A program made the position numbers and the translations under genes. The notes under the pieces are model-generated. The model saw only the letters and a program-made list of their open reading frames with translations, made no database searches and was not told where the DNA came from. From positions 124,001-188,000 of the forward strand of contig NZ_JAAIXY010000019.1 in NCBI RefSeq assembly GCF_010894455.1: a stretch of DNA of 64,000 nucleotides, read 5' to 3'. Below are positions 1 through 7,916 of this stretch, piece by piece; position 1 is the stretch's first letter, and every line of letters starts with the position of its first letter. The stretch is from Myxococcus eversor (GTDB lineage: Bacteria > Myxococcota > Myxococcia > Myxococcales > Myxococcaceae).

Positions 1-25
1 CGCCCTGCTCGCACGCCTGTACTGA
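1..25 (+). CDS. 3' end of an upstream gene (partial)
   Basis: Reading frame 2 gives the tail ALLARLY followed by TGA at 23-25, 40 bp before the PemK-like gene. Its composition is compatible with a coding 3' end, but only seven residues are visible. It could be the last codons of an antitoxin or of an unrelated gene. Nothing more can be said from this window. Confidence 0.3.
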
Positions 26-65
26 AGCGGGGACATCGCTCCACCGCGAGGGATACAAGGACCCC

Positions 66-446
66 ATGCAAGAGCCCCGGACCCCGCGGCCCCTCCACCG
101 AGGCGACCTCTACTGGATGGAGTCCGATGAAGCGCGAGGGTCGATTCCCCCCATCGTGCATCCCCACCTGGTGGTTCAGGAGGATGTCCTCAACCACTCT
201 CGCATCCACACCGTGGTGGTCTGCGCGCTGACGTCCAACCTGAAGCGCGCGAACGAGCCGGGCAACGTGCTCCTCGACGAGGGCGAAGGCGACCTGCCCC
301 GGCACAGCGTCATCGTCGTCTCCCAGGTGTCCTCCGTGGAGAAGACCCGGCTGGGAGAGTTCATCGGCACGCTCTCCGCGCAACGGGTGGAGCAGGTCCT
401 CGCGGGCCTGCGCTTTCAACAGGCCGCGTTCTTCAACGGCCGCTGA
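66..446 (+). CDS. PemK/MazF-family toxin-like endoribonuclease
   Basis: A 126-residue protein with the layout of the PemK/MazF fold. An RGDLYW strand near residue 13 opens the SH3-like barrel, followed by a PHLVVQ segment, a VCALTSN strand and a central VIVVSQVSSVEK strand, which match the conserved blocks of this family. Family members are usually ribosome-dependent or independent mRNA interferases partnered with a small antitoxin. No antitoxin is visible; an upstream gene ends at base 25 and could be one. The last 14 bp overlap the 3' end of the convergent hydrolase gene. Family assignment is good. Toxicity is inference, and it might be a solitary domesticated copy. Confidence 0.8.
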   Translation: MQEPRTPRPLHRGDLYWMESDEARGSIPPIVHPHLVVQEDVLNHSRIHTVVVCALTSNLKRANEPGNVLLDEGEGDLPRHSVIVVSQVSSVEKTRLGEFIGTLSAQRVEQVLAGLRFQQAAFFNGR

Positions 447-1212
447 CCCGCTGCAGCCAGCGGCTCACTTCATCCAGGTACTCGCGCGGGAGCGCATGGC
501 CACTGTCGAAGGTCTTGTGCGTCTTGCGGCGAGACGGGGCCGCGTCGAACAGCGCCTTGCTGTCCGCGACGGGAGCGAAGTCATCCTGGTTCGCCGTCAG
601 CAGCAGCCAGTCCTGTTGAATCCGCGCCATGTGCCGCACGGGGGCCACCTCCTCCATCGTCGGGTCGATGTGGGGCGGCACCATCGTGACGAGATGGGTG
701 ACACGAGGCTCACGCGCCGCGAGCAGCAGCGCCACCTGGGCGCCCATGCTGTACCCGCCGACGAGCACCCGAGGCGGCTTGCCCTTCACCAACACGGCGG
801 TGAGCAGCGCGTGGGCGTCCTTGACGGTGTCGGCGATCATCGCCACATACGGCCCGGGCTCGCCCCGGTGAGCCTGCTTGGCGAGCGCACCGGGCTTCGC
901 GTCGGGGGTCGCCCGCTCCCCATGTCGTCGCGCATCCAGGAGATAGACCCGATACCCGGCCCGCAGCAGCGTGTCCTTCAGCACTCCGCCATGCGTAGGG
1001 GCCGCGTCCGACAGCCAGTCCTCCTTCTTGCGGGTGAGGCCGTGCAGGAGGACGGCCACCGGCGGGTTCGCCGCGCCGCCCTCGGGCTCCAGCACCACGG
1101 TGGGGATGCGTTCTCCATCCGCGCCGCGGACCTCCAGCGGCGCCACCGGGTCGGCGGCGTGGGCCAGGGAGGCGGACAGCAGCAGCAGGCACAGCGAGAG
1201 CAGGCGAGTCAT
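433..1212 (-). CDS. Secreted alpha/beta hydrolase (dienelactone hydrolase-like)
   Basis: The chosen start gives a clear Sec signal peptide (MTRLLSLCLLLLSASLAHA, about 19 residues); an upstream in-frame ATG at 1245 would bury it. The mature protein of about 240 residues has the alpha/beta-hydrolase signature: an oxyanion-type LLHGL strand, nucleophile Ser155 in GYSMGA, and a late acid and His (the FDSGHAL segment carries the likely catalytic His). The substrate is unknown; probably a periplasmic or extracellular esterase or peptidase-like enzyme. It is convergent with the PemK-like gene, overlapping it by 14 bp, and divergent from the two-component operon that starts at 1361. Confidence 0.8.
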   Translation of the reverse strand: MTRLLSLCLLLLSASLAHAADPVAPLEVRGADGERIPTVVLEPEGGAANPPVAVLLHGLTRKKEDWLSDAAPTHGGVLKDTLLRAGYRVYLLDARRHGERATPDAKPGALAKQAHRGEPGPYVAMIADTVKDAHALLTAVLVKGKPPRVLVGGYSMGAQVALLLAAREPRVTHLVTMVPPHIDPTMEEVAPVRHMARIQQDWLLLTANQDDFAPVADSKALFDAAPSRRKTHKTFDSGHALPREYLDEVSRWLQRVSGR

Positions 1213-1360
1213 GTCGGGATTCCTCGGAGTGAGAGGTCCCGCCACCTTGCGATTTCCGACGTCAGCCCCGCGTCAACGCGCGGTTGACCTCCGGTTGACG
1301 CGGCGACTGATAACCTGCGGCCCTCTCCTTCCAAGGCCCCCTGCCCGCCCGGGCATCCCC

Positions 1361-2035
1361 ATGCGAGTGCTCATCGTCGAAGACAACCGCGACCTCCAGG
1401 CGAACATCGCCCGGTTCCTGGGCGCGGACTTCCAGTTGGACTTCGCCACCACCGGGCCGCAGGGACTCACGCTCGCGCTGGGCCATGAGTACGACGTCAT
1501 CGTCCTCGACCTGATGTTGCCGGGCCTGGACGGAATCGAACTGTGTCAGCGCTACCGGGAGCTCGCGCCCCGGCTGGTGCCCATCCTGATGCTGACCGCG
1601 AGGGACACGCTCGATGACAAGGAGGCGGGCTTTCGCGCGGGCGCGGATGACTACCTCGTGAAGCCGTTCTCCCTTCGGGAGCTGCGCCTGCGCCTGGAAG
1701 TCCTGGCGCGGCGCCCCGTTCCTTCGAGCGGACGACGGTTGATTGTGGGGCAGCTCACCCTGGAGCCGGACACCGGCTTCACCCGGCTGGGCGAGCGCAC
1801 CGTGCGCCTCAACAGGACGGAGGCCATCATCCTGAAGCTGCTCATGGAGGCCGCGCCCAAGCCCGTCTCCACGGAGAAGCTGGCCCACCAGCTCTGGGGA
1901 GACGAAGCACCGGAGTCGAGCGCGCTGCGCACCCATGTCTATGCCCTGCGAGGCGCGCTCGCGGAGCTGGGAATGAGTCCCTCCATCACCACGCGGCGCA
2001 ACGAGGGCTACAGCCTGGATGCGCCCCAAGACTAG
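1361..2035 (+). CDS. OmpR-family DNA-binding response regulator
   Basis: A 224-residue regulator. The start at 1361 places the receiver domain right at the N-terminus (MRVLIVEDNRDL); a longer open frame upstream runs through the intergenic region and is not convincing. The acidic pocket is VEDN and the phospho-acceptor is Asp50 in VIVLDLMLPG. The conserved Lys lies in DDYLVKPF near residue 101. A winged-helix effector domain follows (residues about 125-222, ending RNEGYSL). The sensor kinase gene overlaps its 3' end by 17 bp, so the two are translationally coupled and form a cognate pair. The regulon is unknown. Confidence 0.92.
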   Translation: MRVLIVEDNRDLQANIARFLGADFQLDFATTGPQGLTLALGHEYDVIVLDLMLPGLDGIELCQRYRELAPRLVPILMLTARDTLDDKEAGFRAGADDYLVKPFSLRELRLRLEVLARRPVPSSGRRLIVGQLTLEPDTGFTRLGERTVRLNRTEAIILKLLMEAAPKPVSTEKLAHQLWGDEAPESSALRTHVYALRGALAELGMSPSITTRRNEGYSLDAPQD

Positions 2036-3239
2036 GTCGGTCCGAGGCCTCCTCCTGGGCGCCATGGCGCTTTCCGCGGCGCTCGCGCTCGCCCTGATGG
2101 GAGCCTTCTTCACCGCCTTCAGCTACGACCTCGAGGACGCCATCTTCGACCGGCTCGTGGCCACCGAGGCGGACCGACACCCGGATGAACCGAGCATCGT
2201 CCCGTCCGGAATGACGACCTACGTGGGCCACGCCAGCCTGCCTCCGTGGCTCCGGGAGTCGCTGCCGGAGGACGCTCCACGGAGCGAGCGGGAGGTCTTC
2301 ACGCGGGGGCATGGGCACTTCCATGTCGCGGTGCGCCCGGACGCGGCCCGAGGGCCCACGCGCTACGTGGTCTTCGACACCACGGCGCTGACGAGCACCA
2401 CCCGCCATCTCCAACGGACGGCCGGACTGCTGGTGACCAGCGCCCTGCTGGCCCTGCTGGGCGCCGCGCTGCTCTCCCGTTTCGTCGCGAGGCGGCTCAG
2501 CCGTCCCCTGGAGCAGCTCGTGTCACGGGTGCGGGCGGACGTGACTCCGCGCCCGGAAGAAGACGGCGGAATCGCCGAGGTGCACATGCTCGCGGCGGCC
2601 CTGCGTGCCCGGGACCTCCGCATCCAGGAGCTGCTGGAGCGAGAGCGCGCCTTCAACCGCGATGCGAGCCACGAGCTGCGCACGCCCCTGGCCGTGGCCC
2701 AGGGCGCGGTGGAGATACTGGAGCTGGACCCGCCGTCGGACGGGGAGACCTTCGAGCGACTGCGCCAGGCGGTGCGCCACATGGGCCTGCTGACCGAGGG
2801 AATCCTCTGGCTGGCCCGCGCGGGCCGCTCCGACGAGACGTGCGAGCTGGTGGGCATCACCCGCGAGATGGCCGCGCTGTATGGAGACCGTCACCGGCAC
2901 GACGGCGTGGAGCTGGTCATCGAGGCCTCGGACGAGGTCCTCGCGCCACTCCCGGGGGCCGTGGCGCGGGTGATGCTGGGCAACCTCATCAAGAACGCGC
3001 TCGATTACACGAGCCAGGGCCGCATCGTCATCCAGGTGGCTCCCGGGAGCTGGAGCATCCGCGACACGGGCGTTGGCTTCGGACAGGTACAACCCGAGCA
3101 CGCGGGCTTCGGCGTCGGATTGTCGCTCGTGGAGCGGCTGGCGCGTCGGTTCTCCTGGGACTTGTCCATCCGTCCCGAGGAGCCGCACGGGACGCGGGTA
3201 CAACTCTCCTGGCCTCCCGTGGGGCCGCACGGAACGTGA
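2019..3239 (+). CDS. Membrane sensor histidine kinase, partner of the OmpR-type regulator
   Basis: 406 residues. One membrane helix at residues about 10-32 and a second at about 135-155 bracket a roughly 100-residue periplasmic sensor region. A short HAMP-like linker follows, then the dimerisation box with phospho-acceptor His218 in DASHELRTPL. The ATPase domain has an N box (NLIKNALDYT), a DTGVGFG G1 motif and GVGLSLVERL. The start overlaps the regulator gene by 17 bp. The periplasmic domain contains no motif I recognise, so the signal is unknown. It is convergent with the next gene, 18 bp away. Confidence 0.9.
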   Translation: MRPKTRSVRGLLLGAMALSAALALALMGAFFTAFSYDLEDAIFDRLVATEADRHPDEPSIVPSGMTTYVGHASLPPWLRESLPEDAPRSEREVFTRGHGHFHVAVRPDAARGPTRYVVFDTTALTSTTRHLQRTAGLLVTSALLALLGAALLSRFVARRLSRPLEQLVSRVRADVTPRPEEDGGIAEVHMLAAALRARDLRIQELLERERAFNRDASHELRTPLAVAQGAVEILELDPPSDGETFERLRQAVRHMGLLTEGILWLARAGRSDETCELVGITREMAALYGDRHRHDGVELVIEASDEVLAPLPGAVARVMLGNLIKNALDYTSQGRIVIQVAPGSWSIRDTGVGFGQVQPEHAGFGVGLSLVERLARRFSWDLSIRPEEPHGTRVQLSWPPVGPHGT

Positions 3240-3257
3240 CGGCCGCGCGCCGAGTCG

Positions 3258-5273
3258 TCAGTCGTCGCGGGCGGTCCTGACGTCCGGCTTCTTGCATCCC
3301 GGCGTCATGCAGAGCTGGCCCATGACGACGCCCCCGCCGAAGCCGGGCTGGAGGTCCAACTGGTGCGCATGGATGCGAATCCGGACGAAGGGGTGGCCAC
3401 AGCGAAGGTCCATGTCGGAGTCCTCCGCCTCCGACACGCGCGGCAGCCCCTGAAGCTGGAGTGCGAGCGGTTTGTCCTGGAGCCGCCGGGACACGAAGCG
3501 CGCATGGCGCCACTTCACGAAGCCCGTGGGCAGCGGCCGCCCCAGCGCGTTGGCGTCCTTGTGCTCGTGGACGGCGCGCGCACGGGCTCGCGTCGAGCGG
3601 GCCTGCTTCACGGCGCGGGCGAACAGCAGGGCCCTGTCACACGGCTCGCACTCATAGAGCCGGAGGGTGCGCGCCTCCGTATCGGCGTCGAGCGATGGGA
3701 TGTGGAACACCTTCGTCGGCTGCACCCGACGGTTGCACTCGGGGCATGCGGCCCGGGCCTTCAGGTCCTCTTCGGAGATTGGCGCGGGTTGGACGTCCCA
3801 GTACAGCGCGCCGGTGAGCCCGAACGGCGCGGGGAAACGCCGAGCCTCCTCCGCGCGCTGGAGCAGAATCTTCGGGAGGGCCTTCGAGCGCTTCAGGGCC
3901 TCCAGTTCCCGCACGAGCCAGTCCGCCTTCACGTCCTCCACCTCGGGCCGACGGCCGTCCGCCAGCCACTCCACCGCCCCTCGCGACAGGTCCTTGAGCG
4001 TACGCGGCGTCGTGTCCTCCGCGTCCGGGTCTCCGGCTTCCTTCAGCACCGCCGCGAGCGCGTGGGCGCTCGACTTCGCCTTCAGACCCCGCCGCTTCAA
4101 GTAGTCCCAGAAGCCGGTACCGAAGCGAACTGCGCACTCGTCGAGGTACTGCTCGCACCGCTTGCGCTCCTTCGCGGTGAGCAGGTCCGGCGCCAGGCGC
4201 TGGAGGCCCACCAGATACTCGGCGGCCAGCTCCACCCGGTCACCATCGAAGCGCTGGATGAAGTCCAGGGTATGCGCGACGACCTCGGCGTCACTCGCGA
4301 AGTCGAACAGCGAGCTGCCGCTGACCTCACCCGCGGCCCGCCAGCCCGACTCCTCGAGGGACACGGCCTTGATCTCCTCGAACCGGTCGCCCTGTTCCTT
4401 CGCCAGTCGCTCCAGGACCTTCCTCGCGGAAGGCCGGGCCTGACGCACCGTGCCCGAGCACCACGAGGTGAAGCGCCACTCTCCTGTCTGTCCGGGGAGG
4501 CGGTAGCGCACCGGCCATCGCTCCAACTCGGACAGCAGTTCGACGCGGCGCTTCATCTCGCGACGGCTCAAGGGTTGGAGGCCCACGCCAGGCATCAAGG
4601 CTTCGTACGTCAGCGCCTCGAACGCGTTGCGCGGCCGGAGCACCCTCGCCACGAAGAGGTCGCCCTCGGGCAGCGGAATCTTCAGCTCCATCAGCCGGGC
4701 GCGCATCGGCCGAAGGCGCTCCGGGTCCTCCGGCCGCACCTCGATGCCGATGGGGGTGGTGAAGTCACACTCGCAGCTCGCGCAGACCACCGCTTCGGGT
4801 TCGACGGGCACGCCACACGCACAGCGCAGCGTGTCCTTCCGGGGCGGGACATAGGCCAGCGCCGCTTCCCGGCGGTGCTTCTGCAACAGGACGAAGTCTG
4901 TCTTCACGCGCGGTTCGGAGTGACGCGCGGACAGCGCGCGCTTGTTGTCTTCCCAGAGCCAGCACCGCACCTCACCGTCGAGCGCGAAGCTCGCCAGCTC
5001 CCCACGCCCGCCTTTCTCCACCGCGAGGTCGAGGAGCGCTTCCAGGAGCGCGCGCAGCTCCGGAGCATCGGCGTCGGCCACGACACAGGCGAGCTCGAAG
5101 GGGCTGCCGAGCCCCCCCAGGTCGAACAGGGGGCGCTGCTTCAGCGTTTCGAGGAGCTGAGCGGAGGAGAGCGTCTGTCCCTGGGGCTGGCTTCGCAGCC
5201 AGGCTGCTTCCTTCCTCGGTGCGTTCTTGAACTCGATGCGGACCGCCAGCCCCGTCAGCCCCTTGATTCGCAC
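3258..5273 (-). CDS. Large unknown protein with several CxxC zinc-binding modules
   Basis: About 671 residues; I do not recognise the family. The start used is a GTG at 5273 with a GGGAG motif seven bases upstream, giving MRIKGLTGLAVRI; a TTG at 5321 is also open. Near residue 170-190 there is a zinc-ribbon-like CACG...CASC pair, near residue 535-580 a CPEC...CEPC pair, and the C-terminus has RCGHPF and CMTPGC. The middle is charged and helical without membrane segments or a signal peptide, suggesting a cytoplasmic protein. It lies 74 bp downstream of the NlpC/P60-like gene on the same strand and may be co-transcribed. Codon use is typical of the window, so it is a real gene. Confidence 0.75.
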   Translation of the reverse strand: MRIKGLTGLAVRIEFKNAPRKEAAWLRSQPQGQTLSSAQLLETLKQRPLFDLGGLGSPFELACVVADADAPELRALLEALLDLAVEKGGRGELASFALDGEVRCWLWEDNKRALSARHSEPRVKTDFVLLQKHRREAALAYVPPRKDTLRCACGVPVEPEAVVCASCECDFTTPIGIEVRPEDPERLRPMRARLMELKIPLPEGDLFVARVLRPRNAFEALTYEALMPGVGLQPLSRREMKRRVELLSELERWPVRYRLPGQTGEWRFTSWCSGTVRQARPSARKVLERLAKEQGDRFEEIKAVSLEESGWRAAGEVSGSSLFDFASDAEVVAHTLDFIQRFDGDRVELAAEYLVGLQRLAPDLLTAKERKRCEQYLDECAVRFGTGFWDYLKRRGLKAKSSAHALAAVLKEAGDPDAEDTTPRTLKDLSRGAVEWLADGRRPEVEDVKADWLVRELEALKRSKALPKILLQRAEEARRFPAPFGLTGALYWDVQPAPISEEDLKARAACPECNRRVQPTKVFHIPSLDADTEARTLRLYECEPCDRALLFARAVKQARSTRARARAVHEHKDANALGRPLPTGFVKWRHARFVSRRLQDKPLALQLQGLPRVSEAEDSDMDLRCGHPFVRIRIHAHQLDLQPGFGGGVVMGQLCMTPGCKKPDVRTARDD

Positions 5274-5347
5274 GCACACGCTCCCGCGGTGACACCCTGG
5301 GAACGACTTACCCGAGGACAACTCCCACCGTCCATCCAGGGAGGCAA

Positions 5348-6088
5348 TCAGGAGCCGCCGTCGCGCATCCGACGAGAGTCTTCACGTGGCGCTGGGCTTG
5401 GCTTCCGCATGGGCGCATGTTGGCGACAACGGCCGGGACGAGGGCCCTGCTCCATCCGAGTCACGACCAGGCCGGAGTAGGTGTCCGCGTGTTCCTTCAA
5501 ATAGGCCACCAGGTCCACCTCCACCACCTCACCCGCGAAGTGGTCACCGACAATCCATCGTCCGTTTCCGCTGTAGAGCCCGGTATGCCAGACCCAGACA
5601 GGGCGACCCGAGAGCTCGCCGATGGAGGGCTCGGCCGGATTGGCGTCGAACCCCACCAGCCACAGCACGTCACCGGGCACCAGCCGCGTCACGTCGAGCG
5701 AAGTGGAGGCCACGGGCGACAAGCCCGACACCGAAGCGCCCAGCTCCGCCGAGGGCACCGCCACAGTGGGAAGCACGGAGAACGACTTCCAGCCACAGCT
5801 TCCCACGCGCTCGGCGGCGTAGAACAACACGCCCTGGCAATCGAGCCCCGCGCCGCCCTCACGCAGGCGCCCGCCCAGCACATAGGGCACACCCAACACC
5901 TCTCGCGCGGCGAGCACGAAGCGCTCCCGGCTGAAGTTGGCGCCGGACGTTCGAGTCGACTCCGCCTGGGCACGCACGGCGCCGGGCAGGGCGAGCATGC
6001 AGAAGCTCAATCCCAGCCATGAAGTCAGAGCCCACCGCGAGACGAACCCACGCGAGCTCGCGCCGAACCCCTTGCGATTGAAGGACAT
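5348..6088 (-). CDS. Exported NlpC/P60-like cysteine hydrolase
   Basis: 246 residues from the ATG at 6088; an open extension further upstream lacks protein-like composition. A signal peptide ends near residue 40 (LALPGAVRA). The papain-like core shows a nucleophile Cys84 in GLDCQG, His168 in VWHTGLYSG, and a further polar residue near His183. This is the order expected for NlpC/P60 peptidoglycan endopeptidases or amidases. The usual DCSG is DCQG here and an insertion of about 60 residues separates Cys and His, so the substrate may differ. The C-terminus ends in a basic, arginine-rich tail. Probably acts on cell wall in the periplasm or outside the cell. Confidence 0.7.
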   Translation of the reverse strand: MSFNRKGFGASSRGFVSRWALTSWLGLSFCMLALPGAVRAQAESTRTSGANFSRERFVLAAREVLGVPYVLGGRLREGGAGLDCQGVLFYAAERVGSCGWKSFSVLPTVAVPSAELGASVSGLSPVASTSLDVTRLVPGDVLWLVGFDANPAEPSIGELSGRPVWVWHTGLYSGNGRWIVGDHFAGEVVEVDLVAYLKEHADTYSGLVVTRMEQGPRPGRCRQHAPMRKPSPAPREDSRRMRDGGS

Positions 6089-6274
6089 GACCGGAGCGTT
6101 GCACGCCCTGCGGAGGCGACACAAAGCGACACATGTCCGGCGCGGCTCCCGCGAAACGGAAACGCGGGCGGCTTTGACACCGCTCCTCGTCCGCGCGTTC
6201 CCTCGACGCGGGCCGGCTATCTCATTGAGCGAAGAGGCCCTCCGACCGAGCGGAGACACCGCCTGGAATCGGTC

Positions 6275-6802
6275 CTACCGGGAACCGGCTTTCAGCGCCT
6301 CCTCGAGGACGGTCCGGGTCTCGTCCGCGATGGCCTTGTCGCCCTTGTGCATCTCGTACATGAGCAGGCCCTTCGAGAGCGAGACGTTGCGCGGTGGGGT
6401 GTCGTTGGTGCCTAACTTCTGCTTGTTGTCGGGGTGCTCGGGGTTGAGGGCACCGTAGAGCGCCATTTCCGAGACGTTCCATGTGAACAGGCACGCCACG
6501 CCGGTCACCTTCCTGGCGAGGGCCTTCTTGTTCTCGGGGCGGGCGCACGTGGTCGCGATGCCAAGAAGCACCTCCTTGCAGGAGTCCTCGTAGCCCACCC
6601 CATCCCAATCCTTGGGATTGAACCAGTTGAAGTTGGTCTTGACCTTGAGCCGGGTGCCGCACGCGGTGTTGGCGTCCTTCAGCGCGCTGGAGATCGACTT
6701 CTCGAAGGAGAGCCTGGCCTCCTTCTGAAAGAGCTTGGGCTCATCGGCGCGCGCGGCCATGGACAACAGGACCATGGCCGCGAATACGTGCTGCGAACGC
6801 AT
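6275..6802 (-). CDS. Small exported protein downstream of menorin-like enzyme; candidate immunity protein
   Basis: 175 residues starting with a short signal peptide (MRSQHVFAAMVLLSMAARA). The mature part is hydrophilic and contains four cysteines (TACGTR, DSCKEV, TTCARP, VACLF), which could form two disulfides. I do not recognise the family. The gene starts 15 bp after the stop of the phosphodiesterase-like gene at 6818-7720 on the same strand, so the two are surely one transcript. A small periplasmic protein tightly linked to an enzyme lacking a Sec signal resembles an effector and immunity arrangement; that is inference from layout only. Confidence 0.65.
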   Translation of the reverse strand: MRSQHVFAAMVLLSMAARADEPKLFQKEARLSFEKSISSALKDANTACGTRLKVKTNFNWFNPKDWDGVGYEDSCKEVLLGIATTCARPENKKALARKVTGVACLFTWNVSEMALYGALNPEHPDNKQKLGTNDTPPRNVSLSKGLLMYEMHKGDKAIADETRTVLEEALKAGSR

Positions 6803-6817
6803 GCAGGGCTTCCTTGA

Positions 6818-7720
6818 CTAGAACACCTTGTCCCAGCCGGTCTTGAACCAGTTCTTCACCGCGCTGGCCGCGTCACCCCAGTTGTTCCCATGGGGCCCCG
6901 CGATGTCGACCATCCCGTTGACGCCTCGGGCCTTGAGGTCCTCGGCGGCCTTCACCGGGTCCTTCGACTCGCCCCACACCGAGACGGTGCCGGCGGGCAG
7001 GAAGGTCTTGATGGCGTCGTCAGTCAGCTTGTCGTGACGCACCACGAAGGTGACGGGCCCGCCCAGCTCCTTCGCCAGGTCGACCATCTTCCGCGCATCC
7101 GCCCCCTTCACCTGTCCCTCGGTGGGCGGGTTGATGGCGAGGATGGCATTGGGGAAGCGCGCGCGAATCTCGGCGCCGTACTTCTGCATGTCCCCGAAGC
7201 CGAGGTTGAGCATCAGCTTGTCCTCGGAGATGCCCACCTTCTCCAGTTCGTCGAGGACGGCCGGAATCTGGTCGCCCTCCTTGATGTCGAGCTTGAGGCC
7301 GCGCCCGGACGCCTTGCCCATCGTCAGCCACTCGTTGAGCGTGAGGTTGTCTCCATCCTCGTGGCCCTTGTCGTGGCGCATCTCCGGGGTGTCGTTGTTG
7401 ATCTCCTTCCGGATATCCCCCTCGAACCAGTTCGCGCCGCTGTTCAACGCGGCCTCGAACTCCTCCTTCGTGTTGGTGCGATGCGCGTTGCGCGCCTCGG
7501 AGAGCGGCTGGCCCTTGGACCAGGTGGTGTCCACCGGAGTCGAGGACTCGGCGGACTTCGCGCTGACGGTGTTCGCCTGGAAGCTGTCCGTCTGGGAATG
7601 ACCCTTGGGCGCGGTCGACGGAGCGGTCGCCTTCGCCTCGGCCACCGGAGGCTGTGGCTGCGGCTTGGGGAGCAGCGGGACGACCCTGGGACCAATCCGA
7701 CCGCCGTGCTCAAAAGGCAT
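6818..7720 (-). CDS. Menorin/FAM151-like (GDPD-related) TIM-barrel phosphodiesterase
   Basis: 300 residues from the ATG at 7720, preceded by a good GGAGGT site; an upstream in-frame ATG lacks one. Residues 1-70 are a Pro/Ala/Ser/Thr-rich linker without a signal peptide. Residues about 75-295 resemble the DUF2181/FAM151 branch of PLC-like phosphodiesterases: AHRTNT with His80 and Arg81, FEGDI with Glu100 and Asp102, MRHDKG with His116, then LTLNEWL and GLKLDIK. These positions correspond to the catalytic His, acidic metal ligands and second His of glycerophosphodiesterase-like barrels. Likely a phosphodiester or phospholipid hydrolase. Linked in one unit with the small exported protein at 6275-6802. 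Substrate and export route are unknown. Confidence 0.65.
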   Translation of the reverse strand: MPFEHGGRIGPRVVPLLPKPQPQPPVAEAKATAPSTAPKGHSQTDSFQANTVSAKSAESSTPVDTTWSKGQPLSEARNAHRTNTKEEFEAALNSGANWFEGDIRKEINNDTPEMRHDKGHEDGDNLTLNEWLTMGKASGRGLKLDIKEGDQIPAVLDELEKVGISEDKLMLNLGFGDMQKYGAEIRARFPNAILAINPPTEGQVKGADARKMVDLAKELGGPVTFVVRHDKLTDDAIKTFLPAGTVSVWGESKDPVKAAEDLKARGVNGMVDIAGPHGNNWGDAASAVKNWFKTGWDKVF

Positions 7721-7916
7721 GGTGCGACCTCCGATTCTCAATTGTCGGGGAATGGTGGAAAAAGGTGCTTCGGCGAGGGCCACACCCCGCGGCTCACAGG
7801 CGCAGGGCACCGCTCACCGTCTCCCGGGGGGCCTTCACAGAGGAGGGAACGGAGGGGCAACCGGGCGCCCCTACCCTTCCCCTGGTGATGGATCCCACTC
7901 TGGTAGGTTGCTCCGC

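Noticed and set aside
496..1287. Plus-strand frame antisense to the secreted hydrolase
   Set aside because: The minus strand has a signal peptide and catalytic motif; the plus-strand product does not resemble a protein.
971..1360. N-terminal extension of the OmpR-type regulator
   Set aside because: The receiver domain begins exactly at the ATG at 1361; the extension overlaps the start of the divergent hydrolase gene and its promoter.
3363..5480. Long plus-strand frame over the CxxC-rich gene
   Set aside because: Arg/Leu/Gln-rich product without domains, and the minus-strand frame has conserved-looking Cys clusters and sensible starts.
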